Assembly: GCA_947627045.1 (NCBI GenBank)
Contig: CANQUM010000020.1
Location: 1 to 33,966 of the forward strand
Direction of reading: 5' to 3'
Length of the DNA stretch: 33,966 nucleotides
From: an uncultured Clostridia bacterium
GTDB taxonomy: Bacteria > Bacillota > Clostridia > Oscillospirales > Ruminococcaceae
Shown: positions 1 through 7,600 of the stretch, piece after piece
How the letters are laid out: each line of letters begins with the position of its first letter
Numbering within the stretch: position 1 is the first letter of the stretch
The notes under the pieces: generated by a model
Databases searched by the model: none
What the model was told of the DNA's origin: nothing
What the model saw: the letters and a program-made list of their open reading frames with translations, nothing else
Position numbers and translations under genes: made by a program

Positions 1-365
1 TAGAGGTTTGGACAGACGGAACAATCTCTGCAAAGGAAGCTGTATCGTTAGCAGCCAAACTCCTCAGCGAGCATCTTAACCTTTTCGTTGATTTATCTGA
101 AGAAACGAGCGTTGTTGAGATAATGGTTGAAAAGGACGATAAGGGCAAAGAAAAAACGCTTGAGATGACCATTGAGGAACTTGACTTATCCGTGCGTTCA
201 TTTAACTGCTTGAAGAGAGCGGGAATAAATACTGTTAATGACTTGGTAGAAAAGTCAGAAGAAGAAATGATGAAGGTAAGAAACCTTGGAAAGAAGTCGT
301 TTGACGAGGTCAAGGAAAAACTAAGAAGTCTTGGATATGACTTGAGCTCAGAGGAAAACAGCTAA
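1..365 (+). CDS. rpoA: DNA-directed RNA polymerase subunit alpha, C-terminal part (5' end outside window)
   Basis: The reading frame is open from base 3, so the gene enters from the left and only its last ~120 codons are present. The first visible residues ([20 protein letters not shown]) match the end of the alpha N-terminal/dimerisation domain. They are followed by a charged linker and the alpha C-terminal domain, whose helix-hairpin-helix region ([19 protein letters not shown], then [15 protein letters not shown]) contacts UP-element DNA and activators. The ATG at 123 is internal and is not the start. The gene lies 35 bp upstream of rplQ, the usual end of the S10-spc-alpha operon in Firmicutes. 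Identification is by recognition of conserved family sequence. Confidence 0.96.
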   Translation, partial: EVWTDGTISAKEAVSLAAKLLSEHLNLFVDLSEETSVVEIMVEKDDKGKEKTLEMTIEELDLSVRSFNCLKRAGINTVNDLVEKSEEEMMKVRNLGKKSFDEVKEKLRSLGYDLSSEENS

Positions 366-400
366 TCATTTCGTGAATATTAATATAAGGAGTGAATATC

Positions 401-742
401 ATGCCAGGTTCAAGAAAATTGGGCAGAACAAGCGACCAGAGAAGAGCAATGCTCAGAGCTATGGTTACTTTTCTACTGGAAAACGGTAAGATAGAAACAA
501 CTGTATCAAGAGCTAAAGAAGTTCAGGCTATGACCGAAAAAATGATAACGCTAGGTAAAACTCCTGAACTGCATAATAAGCGTCAAGTTCTTTCATATGT
601 AACAAAAGAGAGCGTTGCAAAGAAATTATTTGATGAGATTTCACCTAAGTACGCTGAGCGCAGCGGCGGTTATACAAAAATCATAAAAATCGGACCTCGC
701 CGCGGTGACGCTGCTGAAATGGCAATTATTCAGTTGGTATGA
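401..742 (+). CDS. rplQ: 50S ribosomal protein L17
   Basis: A 113-residue protein beginning [20 protein letters not shown], the characteristic L17 start, and ending in the family motif around [16 protein letters not shown]17 sits near the peptide exit tunnel of the large subunit. The ATG at 401 is preceded by AAGGAG about 8 nt upstream. A GTG at 392 is in frame but overlaps that ribosome site, so it was not chosen. It is the last gene of the rpoA operon and is followed at once by an intrinsic terminator. The length is normal for a bacterial L17. Confidence 0.97.
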   Translation: MPGSRKLGRTSDQRRAMLRAMVTFLLENGKIETTVSRAKEVQAMTEKMITLGKTPELHNKRQVLSYVTKESVAKKLFDEISPKYAERSGGYTKIIKIGPRRGDAAEMAIIQLV

Positions 743-759
743 TCAAAAGCATTAAACAG

Positions 760-797
760 ACAACTCTTAAATTATTTAAGGGTTGTTTTTTTATTTT
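760..797 (+). terminator. Intrinsic terminator of the rpoA-rplQ operon
   Basis: A 12-bp stem (ACAACTCTTAAA with TTTAAGGGTTGT, one wobble pair) and a 3-nt loop (772-774) are followed directly by a run of T. It lies 17 bp after the rplQ stop and closes the long ribosomal-protein operon. Confidence 0.9.
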
Positions 798-882
798 TCT
801 TTTGTTAAAATTAATAGTGCAAATAGTATAAATTTATACAAAATTGTTGTCATAAATTTTACTTAAAATTTTCAAGTTGTAC

Positions 883-911
883 TAGCAAAAATATAAATAA
901 TAGTGTATAAT
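883..911 (+). promoter_or_regulatory. Candidate promoter for the Na/Pi cotransporter gene
   Basis: A perfect TATAAT is present at 906-911 in AT-rich DNA, about 125 bp before the cotransporter start. The hexamer 17 bp upstream (883-888, TAGCAA) is a poor -35 match, and a better TTGTAC (877-882) is too far away at 23 bp. The -10 box is seen directly. Its use as a promoter is inference. Confidence 0.45.
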
Positions 912-978
912 ATTTGTGGTTTTTATATTTCCATAATTATGATAGTTTAGCGTGAAATATTTTCATTTGTATTTATTA

Positions 979-1022
979 GCCTTTGCCGTAAAAAGTAAAT
1001 GCGGCAATCAAGTCAGAAAGGC
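979..1022 (+). promoter_or_regulatory. Two-part hairpin that would occlude the ribosome site of the Na/Pi cotransporter gene
   Basis: GCCTTT (979-984) can pair with AAAGGC (1017-1022), and inside it TGCCG (984-988) can pair with CGGCA (1002-1006), leaving a 13-nt A-rich loop and an unpaired stretch at 1007-1016. The outer 3' arm contains the AGAAAGG that is the only plausible Shine-Dalgarno for the ATG at 1035. Folding would therefore hide it. I recognise no named riboswitch family. Regulation by this fold is inference. Confidence 0.5.
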
Positions 1023-1034
1023 ATGGTAACTAAT

Positions 1035-2816
1035 ATGAATTTTTTTGCAGTTTTGACTTTAATAGGCGGACTTGTTATGTTCCTATACGGAATGAATGTA
1101 ATGGGGTCCGGTCTTGAAAAGCTTGCAGGCGGAAAGCTTGAAAAACTTTTTGATAAGCTTACATCAAATCCTTTCAAGGGATTTTTGTTAGGATTTGTTG
1201 TTACGGCGATAATTCAATCGTCTTCTGCAACAACAGTAATGCTTGTCGGCTTTGTAAACTCAGGAATTATGAAGCTTAAGCAGACCATTGGAATTATAAT
1301 GGGTGCTAATATAGGAACTGCTGTTACTGCGTGGATTTTGTCGCTAACAGGAATAGAGGGTGGAAATGTCTGGCTTGAAATGCTTAAGCCATCGTCGTTC
1401 ACACCTATCTTAGCGTTGATTGGCATAATATTCTTTATGTTTATGAAGACTGAAAAACATAAGAATATAGGAGTTATCTTGCTTGGCTTTACAATTCTTA
1501 TGTATGGAATGGACGCTATGAGCGGAGCAGTTGAGCCTCTAAAGGATATGCCAGAGTTTGCAAACATTCTTTTGATGTTCGATAATCCTTTACTTGGTAT
1601 TTTAGCAGGAGCTGTCTTAACTGCGATCATTCAGTCTTCGTCTGCTTCTGTTGGAATTTTGCAGGCTCTTTCGTCTACAGGTGCTGTTCGTTTTTCAACA
1701 GCATTGCCTATTATTTTAGGACAGAATATCGGAACCTGTATTACTGCGGCAATCTCAGCTATCGGAACAAATAAGAATGCTAAAAGGGTTGCAATAGTTC
1801 ACCTGTCATTTAATATTATTGGTACGATTATTTTTGTAGCAATATATTATCCGATAAACGCATTTGTACATTTCGCATTTGCAAATTCAGTTGTAAACGC
1901 ACTGGATATTGCAATTATCCACACGCTCTTTAAAGTTCTAACAACGATTATTTTGTTCCCGTTTATCAATGGACTTGAAAAGCTTTCTTATATAATTGTC
2001 AGAGATAAAAAAGATAAGGAAGAGAAAGAAAAGAAAAGCACATTTGCACTTCTGGACGACAGATTTCTGGCAACGCCGACTGTCGCTTTGGCACAGTGCA
2101 GAACACTTCTTGTAAAAATGTCAGAAATGGCAAGGGATAATATAAATCTTGCTATTAGCACAATAGATAAATTTGATAGTGAAGCCGCCAAGCAGGTGGA
2201 GAAAAATGAGGATATGGTTGATAAGTTCGAGGACAAGATAGGAACTTATCTGGTTAAGCTGTCAAGCAAGGATCTGTCTGTAAAGGACAGTCAGTCGATA
2301 GCTATGCAGCTTCATGTTATCGGTGATTTTGAAAGAATTTCTGATCATTCAAAAAATATCATCAATCTATCTAGCGAGATGAATGATAAGAAAATTGAGT
2401 TTTCTAAAAAGGCAAAGGCAGAGATTAAGGTTATATGCCGTGCGGTATCAGATATTCTTGATATGGCGGTTGAAGCGTTTGCCACTCAGGATAAGAATGT
2501 TGTCGGTAAGATCGAGGCACTTGAGGAGGCTATTGACAAGCTTTGCTTAAAGCTGAAAAACAGACATATTAAAAGGCTTCAAAAGGGAACTTGTACAATT
2601 GAGCTGGGCTTTATTTTTACAGACCTTTTGACGAACTTAGAACGTGTATCTGATCATTGTTCTAACATTGCGTTTTCAATTAAACAGGAGGAAGACGAGT
2701 CATTTGAATCGCATAAATATGTGAGAAAGCTAAAGGAAACCGGCGAGGATTTCGACAAAGATGTTGAGGAATTTATGGACATCTATCATATTCCAAAAAA
2801 ACAGGACAAACATTAG
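1035..2816 (+). CDS. Na+/phosphate cotransporter family protein with C-terminal PhoU-like domain
   Basis: A 593-residue inner-membrane protein of the NptA/YjbB (Na/Pi cotransporter II) family, which moves phosphate with sodium. The transport half (about residues 1-310) carries the two inverted-repeat signatures IIQSSSATTVM and IIQSSSASVG, the duplicated QSSS motif of this family. After a Lys/Glu-rich linker, about residues 340-590 form a helical PhoU-like domain with two similar halves (ERISDHSKNI and ERVSDHCSNI). The start is set at ATG 1035 because MNFFAVLTLIGGLVMFLYGMN aligns with the usual N-terminus. ATGs at 999 and 1023 are in frame, but the first lacks a ribosome site and the second sits on it. 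It appears monocistronic. Confidence 0.9.
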   Translation: MNFFAVLTLIGGLVMFLYGMNVMGSGLEKLAGGKLEKLFDKLTSNPFKGFLLGFVVTAIIQSSSATTVMLVGFVNSGIMKLKQTIGIIMGANIGTAVTAWILSLTGIEGGNVWLEMLKPSSFTPILALIGIIFFMFMKTEKHKNIGVILLGFTILMYGMDAMSGAVEPLKDMPEFANILLMFDNPLLGILAGAVLTAIIQSSSASVGILQALSSTGAVRFSTALPIILGQNIGTCITAAISAIGTNKNAKRVAIVHLSFNIIGTIIFVAIYYPINAFVHFAFANSVVNALDIAIIHTLFKVLTTIILFPFINGLEKLSYIIVRDKKDKEEKEKKSTFALLDDRFLATPTVALAQCRTLLVKMSEMARDNINLAISTIDKFDSEAAKQVEKNEDMVDKFEDKIGTYLVKLSSKDLSVKDSQSIAMQLHVIGDFERISDHSKNIINLSSEMNDKKIEFSKKAKAEIKVICRAVSDILDMAVEAFATQDKNVVGKIEALEEAIDKLCLKLKNRHIKRLQKGTCTIELGFIFTDLLTNLERVSDHCSNIAFSIKQEEDESFESHKYVRKLKETGEDFDKDVEEFMDIYHIPKKQDKH

Positions 2817-2904
2817 CGTAAACGGTTCTTTATGCTGAAGTAAACATTCTATTGATGATATTTTGTTTTTATTCATTACGTTATATATTTAGAGGGGTTA
2901 GGCT

Positions 2905-3753
2905 ATGAACAAGACTTATGAAAAGCTTCAGAAGTGTTATAAATATATTCGTAAAAAAACTGATTTTAAACCTGAAATTGCACTTGTTCTAGGCTCGGGA
3001 CTTGGCGATTATGCAGAGAGTGCAAATGTTCAGGTTGAACTGACGATCCCGTATTCAGAGATAAGCGGGTTTCCTACATCTACGGTTACAGGTCATAAGG
3101 GGCAGTTTGTTTTCGGAACGGTAAACGGCGTTAAAACAGCAATTATGCAGGGACGGGTTCATTATTATGAAGGGTATGATATTTCAGATGTGGTTATGCC
3201 GATTCGTTTAATGGGCTTGATGGGCGCAAAGGTTTTGTTCCTAACTAACGCTTCGGGCGGAATAAATGAGAATTTCAAGTGCGGTGATTTTATGCTTATT
3301 ACCGACCAAATATCATCATTTGTTAAAAGTCCTCTTATAGGCGAGAATATTGACGAACTGGGCGTTCGTTTCCCTGATATGAGCGAAATATACAATAGGG
3401 ATCTAATAGGTATTATAAAAAAATCAGCTGAGGAGCTTGATATACAGCTTAAAGAAGGCGTTTATATTCAAACGACAGGGCCTCAGTATGAAACTCCCGC
3501 AGAGATAAGAGCGTTTAAGGTATTGGGTGCAGACGCTGTGGGAATGAGTACGGCTTGCGAGGCAATTGCAGCAAATCATATGGGTATGAAAATATGCGGA
3601 ATATCCTGCATTTCTAATTTAGCGGCAGGTATCAGCAAAACTCCGCTTACGCATAAAGAGGTTCAGGAAACAGCAAACAGAGTTGCACCTGATTTTAAGA
3701 GACTTCTTACTGAAGCCATTGAAAACATATCTGACTATCTCAATGCCAATTAA
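2905..3753 (+). CDS. punA: Purine-nucleoside phosphorylase (trimeric, 6-oxopurine type)
   Basis: A 282-residue cytosolic enzyme that splits purine nucleosides with phosphate into free base and (deoxy)ribose-1-phosphate. Visible family signatures are LVLGSGLGDYAE (phosphate loop), GRVHYYEGY, LTNASGGIN, QYETPAEIRAFKVLGADAVG and SCISNLAAG. The Glu of YETPAE and the Asn of ISNLAAG correspond to the base-recognising pair of inosine/guanosine-specific trimeric PNPs. The His of LTHKEV fits the residue that reads the ribose 5'-OH. Those equivalences come from family knowledge. The ATG follows GAGGGG. It lies 17 bp upstream of the deaminase gene and is probably co-transcribed with it for purine salvage. 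Confidence 0.93.
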   Translation: MNKTYEKLQKCYKYIRKKTDFKPEIALVLGSGLGDYAESANVQVELTIPYSEISGFPTSTVTGHKGQFVFGTVNGVKTAIMQGRVHYYEGYDISDVVMPIRLMGLMGAKVLFLTNASGGINENFKCGDFMLITDQISSFVKSPLIGENIDELGVRFPDMSEIYNRDLIGIIKKSAEELDIQLKEGVYIQTTGPQYETPAEIRAFKVLGADAVGMSTACEAIAANHMGMKICGISCISNLAAGISKTPLTHKEVQETANRVAPDFKRLLTEAIENISDYLNAN

Positions 3754-3770
3754 CAGGAAAGTATAAAAGT

Positions 3771-5042
3771 ATGATAAGATTTTATAACGGAAAAATTCTC
3801 ACGCTTGCCGACGGATTTAATATAATAAACGGCGAGGTATGGGTGGATAATGATAAGATTTCTTTTGTTGGTAGACCGTCTGAAAAAGATTTGGAGGTTC
3901 ATTACTTCGAGCAGGAAATTGATTTAGACGGTAATCTTTTAATGCCTAGCTTTAAGAATGCGCATACACATTCGGCAATGACATTTTTGCGCTCATATGC
4001 CGATGATATGCCCTTGCAGGATTGGCTTACTAAACAGGTGTTCCCGATGGAGGCAAAGCTGACAGGGGAGCATATTTACGTCTTTACAAAGCTGGCAATA
4101 TTAGAGTATTTATCTAGCGGAATTACCGCTTCGTTTGATATGTATTTTAAACTGGATGATTATGTTAAGGCGAATATTGACGCAGGATTCAGAACGGTAA
4201 TATGTTCTTCAACAAATGATTTCGGGGGAAGCCCCGAACAGGACGAGGAGGACTATTTAAAGTTCAACAGCATTTCTCCTTTGATCTCTTATAAGTTCGG
4301 CTGCCATGCGGAATATACTACAAAGCTCGATACTATCAAAGGCATAGCAAAGCTGTGTCAGAAATATAAAGAGCCTTTTTATTCGCATAACAGCGAGACC
4401 GAAAGAGAGGTTTCTGAGTGCATTAGCCGTTATAATAAAACCCCAACACAGCTTTTTGACGATTTGGGGCTATATGAATACGGCGGCGGAGGTTTTCACT
4501 GTGTTTACCTCAGCGAAAATGATATGCAGATATTCAAGGAAAAAGGCCTGTGGGCGATTACAAATCCCGGCTCAAATACAAAGCTTGCCAGCGGAATTGC
4601 AGATCTATCACGAATGCTAGATATGAGGATCAATATTGCCATAGGAACAGACGGAGCGGCTTCTAACAATGCGCTTGATATGTTCAGGGAGATGTATCTT
4701 GCAGCAGGACTTCAAAAGCTAAAGTATATGGACGCTTCGGTATGCTCTGCAAAAGATGTTTTATATATGGCTACGGTGGGTTCAGCAAGGGCAATGGGTC
4801 TTGCTGACTGCGATACTATAGCGGCAGGCAAGCAGGCTGATCTGATAGTAATTGATATGAACAAACCGAATATGCAGCCTATTCATAATATCACTAAAAA
4901 TCTTGTATTCAGCGGTTCTAAACAGAATGTTAAGCTTACAATGTGTGCGGGAAAAATTCTTTACAGAGACGGTGTATATTATTTAGATGAGAATGAGAGG
5001 AATATTTATAAAAGGGCCAATAAAATGTTAGATGATTTTTAA
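3771..5042 (+). CDS. mtaD: Amidohydrolase: S-adenosylhomocysteine/5'-methylthioadenosine (or adenosine) deaminase family
   Basis: A 423-residue metal-dependent amidohydrolase with the TIM-barrel metal ligands in order: HTHS (His65, His67), the His of GCHAEYT, the His of YSHNSETEREV next to HCVYLSENDM, and Asp294 in GTDGAASNN. This is the MtaD/TrzN-like adenosine-derivative deaminase subfamily, which converts MTA, SAH or adenosine to the inosyl compound with release of ammonia. A small beta domain is formed by both ends (residues 1-55 and the last ~60). It starts 17 bp after the purine-nucleoside phosphorylase, which could take its inosine-type product. The true substrate cannot be read from sequence. 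Confidence 0.88.
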   Translation: MIRFYNGKILTLADGFNIINGEVWVDNDKISFVGRPSEKDLEVHYFEQEIDLDGNLLMPSFKNAHTHSAMTFLRSYADDMPLQDWLTKQVFPMEAKLTGEHIYVFTKLAILEYLSSGITASFDMYFKLDDYVKANIDAGFRTVICSSTNDFGGSPEQDEEDYLKFNSISPLISYKFGCHAEYTTKLDTIKGIAKLCQKYKEPFYSHNSETEREVSECISRYNKTPTQLFDDLGLYEYGGGGFHCVYLSENDMQIFKEKGLWAITNPGSNTKLASGIADLSRMLDMRINIAIGTDGAASNNALDMFREMYLAAGLQKLKYMDASVCSAKDVLYMATVGSARAMGLADCDTIAAGKQADLIVIDMNKPNMQPIHNITKNLVFSGSKQNVKLTMCAGKILYRDGVYYLDENERNIYKRANKMLDDF

Positions 5043-5098
5043 ACTAGTTAATTTTTTTTGCATATTGAGAAATTAAACAAAAAAATAGTAAAAAACAC

Positions 5099-5127
5099 TT
5101 GCAAAATACATTTAAAGGTGCTATAAT
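5099..5127 (+). promoter_or_regulatory. Promoter of the rimP-nusA-infB operon
   Basis: TTGCAA (5099-5104), a 17-bp spacer and a perfect TATAAT (5122-5127) make a strong housekeeping-type promoter. Transcription would start near 5134, giving a leader of about 220 nt before rimP. No strong terminator is visible between mtaD and this promoter. Confidence 0.8.
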
Positions 5128-5133
5128 TACTAC

Positions 5134-5356
5134 AATAGTTTTATTGAAAGACTGGAAATTTGACTTCCGGTCTTTCGTCTTTGTTTAGGAAATTAATGTT
5201 TTAAGTGTTTATCACAACTGAAGAAAGTGTGAAAATGATTTTTCACTCAAACATTGAGGGTCTTGGCAGCAAAATCAATGTGATAGTTTCGTTTTTAGAA
5301 CAAACTCAAATTTCAAAGAAAGGCGGTCTTTGCACAGCAAAGGCAAGGTGTTTACA
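5134..5356 (+). promoter_or_regulatory. Long structured 5' leader of the rimP-nusA operon
   Basis: This ~220-nt stretch has no gene. It begins with a 12-bp hairpin (GAAAGACTGGAA 5146-5157 with TTCCGGTCTTTC 5165-5176), followed by moderate T content (GTCTTTGTTT) that could act as a weak attenuator. Further on are an AGTGTGAAAA/TTTTTCACT hairpin near 5226-5248 and a tight CTTTGC-ACA-GCAAAG hairpin (5328-5342) just before the AAGGTG ribosome site. A leader regulated by NusA or another factor is inference. Confidence 0.55.
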
Positions 5357-5851
5357 ATGAAAAATAAAAAATCAGGTTCGACGGTTCATCGGATTGCCGA
5401 GCTGGCAAAACCTCTTTGCGGCGAGCTTGGGCTAGAGCTTTGGGACGTCAAGTTTGAAAAAGAGGGAGCAACATGGTATCTGAGGGTGTTTATCGACAAG
5501 GACGGCGGTATAAATATTGCCGACTGCGAGAACTTTTCAAGACCATTTAATAAATTGCTTGATGAAACCGATCCGATTTCTCAGTCTTATGTTTTTGAAG
5601 TTTCAGGACCGGGTTTGGGCAGAGAGCTTAGAAAGCCGGAACACTTTGAACGGTTTATAGGTGAGAAAATAAGAATTCGTTTTATACGGGCGAGAAACGG
5701 AGAAAAGGAAGCTGTCTGCACACTGAAGGGTTATTCAAAGCCGAACATTACGGTTCAGTTTGAAGGCTCGGACGAAAATGAAGTGATACCGCTTTCAGAT
5801 TGTGCATATGTAAAGCTAAATGACGACCAAGATTTATTTGACATAGAGTAA
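5357..5851 (+). CDS. rimP: Ribosome maturation factor RimP
   Basis: A 164-residue cytosolic factor for 30S subunit assembly. The N-terminal alpha/beta domain shows LGLELWDVKFEKEGATWYL, RVFIDKDGGINIADCENFSR and YVFEVSGPGLGRELR, all RimP hallmarks. The C-terminal SH3-like domain follows (IRIRF ... FEGSDENEVIPLSD). The start at ATG 5357 is supported by AAGGTG 6 nt upstream. An in-frame TTG at 5330 lies inside a hairpin and lacks a good ribosome site. It is the first gene of the operon, and nusA starts 18 bp after its stop. Confidence 0.95.
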   Translation: MKNKKSGSTVHRIAELAKPLCGELGLELWDVKFEKEGATWYLRVFIDKDGGINIADCENFSRPFNKLLDETDPISQSYVFEVSGPGLGRELRKPEHFERFIGEKIRIRFIRARNGEKEAVCTLKGYSKPNITVQFEGSDENEVIPLSDCAYVKLNDDQDLFDIE

Positions 5852-5869
5852 AGGGAGGAATTAGGAAAA

Positions 5870-6925
5870 ATGAACAAGGAATTTTTTGAGGCTCTTTCAC
5901 TTCTGGAGGAGGAAAACGGTATAGAAGCAGAGGTTTTGATTGAAAAGATCGAACAGGGCATATTCAAAGCAGTAAAGAGAGATTACCCAAACACAAATGA
6001 GGAAAACATTGAAGTTAAAATTGATGTTGAGAAGAACAGGCTCAATTTAAAAATCAACAAAAATGTAGTTGAAGAAGTCGAGGACGAAGCTAATGAGATC
6101 AGCTTAGAGGATGCGCTTGAAATTTCAAAGAGGGCAAAGATAGGCTCTAAGGTTGCAATAAAGCTGAATCCTACAAAGTTTAAGAGAATTGCGGCGCAAT
6201 CTGCAAAGCAGTCAATAAGAAGCGATATTAAAGAAATCGAAAGAGAGCGGCTTCTGTCGAACTATCAGGATAAAGAGCACGAGTGCGTTTCTGCAACTGT
6301 TCAGAAAGTTGAGCCGGGCACGGGAAATGCCATTTTGACTATTGACGGTAGCGAGGCTTATTTAGTGAGAAATGAGCAGATTCCGGGTGAGACTCTTCAC
6401 GAGGGAGATATTATAAAGGTTTATGTTGTAGGTATTGTAAATCCGGAGAGACGTCCGTCTGTTAAAATTTCAAGAACCCACAGAGATCTGGTAAAAAGGC
6501 TGTTTGAACTGGAGATACCGGAGGTTTATGACGGAACAGTTGAAATAATGGCGATCTCAAGAGAAGCCGGTTCAAGAAGCAAGGTAGCAGTATGGTCGAA
6601 GAATGAGAACGTAGACGCAATTGGCGCTTGCATAGGACCGAGACGTTCAAGAATTTCTGCGATTGTGAACGAATTAAAGGGTGAGAAGATCGACATAATC
6701 CCTTACAGCGAGGACGACGCAGAATTTATAGCCTCAGCGCTTTCTCCTGCCGATGTAATTAAGGTAACGCTTGCGGAGGACGGAACAAGAGCCTGCGAGG
6801 TCGTTGTTCCCGACGATCAGCTTTCTCTTGCTATTGGAAACAGAGGGCAAAATGCAAAACTCGCAGCCAGACTGACAGGCTATAAGATAGATATAGGCCC
6901 TGAAAATCCGATTCAGATAGATTAA
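5870..6925 (+). CDS. nusA: Transcription termination/antitermination factor NusA
   Basis: 351 residues, the short Firmicutes form. In order: an N-terminal RNA polymerase-binding domain (about 1-125), an S1 domain (about 130-200, CVSATVQKVEPGTGNAILTI), then KH1 and KH2 (ISREAGSRSKVAVWS, IGACIGPRRSRISAIVNELKGEKIDII, LSLAIGNRGQNAKLAARLTGYKIDI, each with a GXXG-type loop). The acidic C-terminal repeats of proteobacterial NusA are absent, as expected. It controls pausing and termination on RNA polymerase. GGGAGGA lies upstream of the ATG. It is the second gene of the operon. Confidence 0.97.
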   Translation: MNKEFFEALSLLEEENGIEAEVLIEKIEQGIFKAVKRDYPNTNEENIEVKIDVEKNRLNLKINKNVVEEVEDEANEISLEDALEISKRAKIGSKVAIKLNPTKFKRIAAQSAKQSIRSDIKEIERERLLSNYQDKEHECVSATVQKVEPGTGNAILTIDGSEAYLVRNEQIPGETLHEGDIIKVYVVGIVNPERRPSVKISRTHRDLVKRLFELEIPEVYDGTVEIMAISREAGSRSKVAVWSKNENVDAIGACIGPRRSRISAIVNELKGEKIDIIPYSEDDAEFIASALSPADVIKVTLAEDGTRACEVVVPDDQLSLAIGNRGQNAKLAARLTGYKIDIGPENPIQID

Positions 6926-6994
6926 CATTATTAAATAAGTAATACATTAAGGCGATAATGATTCATACAAAAGCAGTAAAGGAAGTTGGCGTAT

Positions 6995-7258
6995 ATGAAA
7001 ACAAGGAAAATTCCTATGAGATTGTGCATAGGCTGCGGAGAAATGAAGCCTAAAAAAGAGCTTATACGCATTGTAAAATCAAAAGAGGGTGAGATTTCAC
7101 TCGACTTGACCGGAAAGAAGTCAGGGCGGGGCGCATATATCTGCAATGATTTGAAGTGTTTTCAAAAGGTGAGAAAGGCAAGAAAGCTGGAACGCAGTTT
7201 TTCGTGTAAAATTTCTGATGAGATATATGATGAAATGGAAAGTGAGCTTTCAAAATGA
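6995..7258 (+). CDS. rnpM: YlxR-family RNase P modulator RnpM
   Basis: An 87-residue basic protein with the YlxR fold signatures PMRLCIGCGEMKPKKELIRI and GKKSGRGAYICNDLKCF, including paired cysteines. In Bacillus subtilis the homologue binds RNase P RNA and modulates tRNA processing; that is family knowledge. ATG 6995 follows AAAGGAAG by 9 nt. A TTG at 6986 in the same frame sits directly on this site and was rejected. The stop overlaps the next start (ATGA at 7255-7258), so translation of the two genes is coupled. Confidence 0.93.
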   Translation: MKTRKIPMRLCIGCGEMKPKKELIRIVKSKEGEISLDLTGKKSGRGAYICNDLKCFQKVRKARKLERSFSCKISDEIYDEMESELSK

Positions 7259-7560
7259 ATAAAATAATGGGACTTTTGACTATGGCGAGGAGAGCAGGAA
7301 AACTCTCTCTCGGTATGGATATGAGTAAGGATGCGTGCAGAAACGGAATTTCAAAAGGAATATGCACAGCTACTGACATTTCTCCTAAAAGTCTGAAAGA
7401 AATCAAGTTTGTTTGTATGAATGAAAATGTGCCGCTTTATTCACTCGGTATGGATATGAAAGCTGTCGGGATCGAGCTCGGTAAAAGCGTAGGAATAATA
7501 TCAATAAACGACAGCGGGTTTATGAAAAAAGCAAAGACCTATATGAAAAAATTGAAATAG
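7255..7560 (+). CDS. rplGB: L7Ae/L30e-family RNA-binding ribosomal protein YlxQ
   Basis: 101 residues with the L7Ae/L30e fold pattern: GLLTMARRAGKLSLGMD near the N-terminus, then ATDISPKSLKEIKFVC, VPLYSLGMDMKAVG and GKSVGIISIND. These proteins bind kink-turn-like RNA. Its place between rnpM and infB is conserved across Firmicutes. It starts inside the rnpM stop codon (4-bp overlap). Its precise role is not settled in the family. Confidence 0.9.
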   Translation: MNKIMGLLTMARRAGKLSLGMDMSKDACRNGISKGICTATDISPKSLKEIKFVCMNENVPLYSLGMDMKAVGIELGKSVGIISINDSGFMKKAKTYMKKLK

Positions 7561-7600
7561 ACAACGATATGTTTAATAATTAAGGAGGTTATTGAAACCT

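Noticed and set aside
979-1022. Assignment of the cotransporter leader to a known riboswitch (fluoride, preQ1, c-di-GMP)
   Set aside because: The conserved cores of these classes are not visible, so it is reported only as an unclassified hairpin.
5041-5060. AACTAGTT plus T run after mtaD as a terminator
   Set aside because: The palindrome has no room for a loop and gives only a very weak stem.
5321-5334. 14-bp AGGCGGTCTTTGCA shared with 27051-27064, upstream of both rimP and ftsE
   Set aside because: It is identical at both places and each copy can form a small CTTTG/CAAAG hairpin, but the first half resembles a ribosome-site variant and two copies in 34 kb are too few to call a regulatory element.
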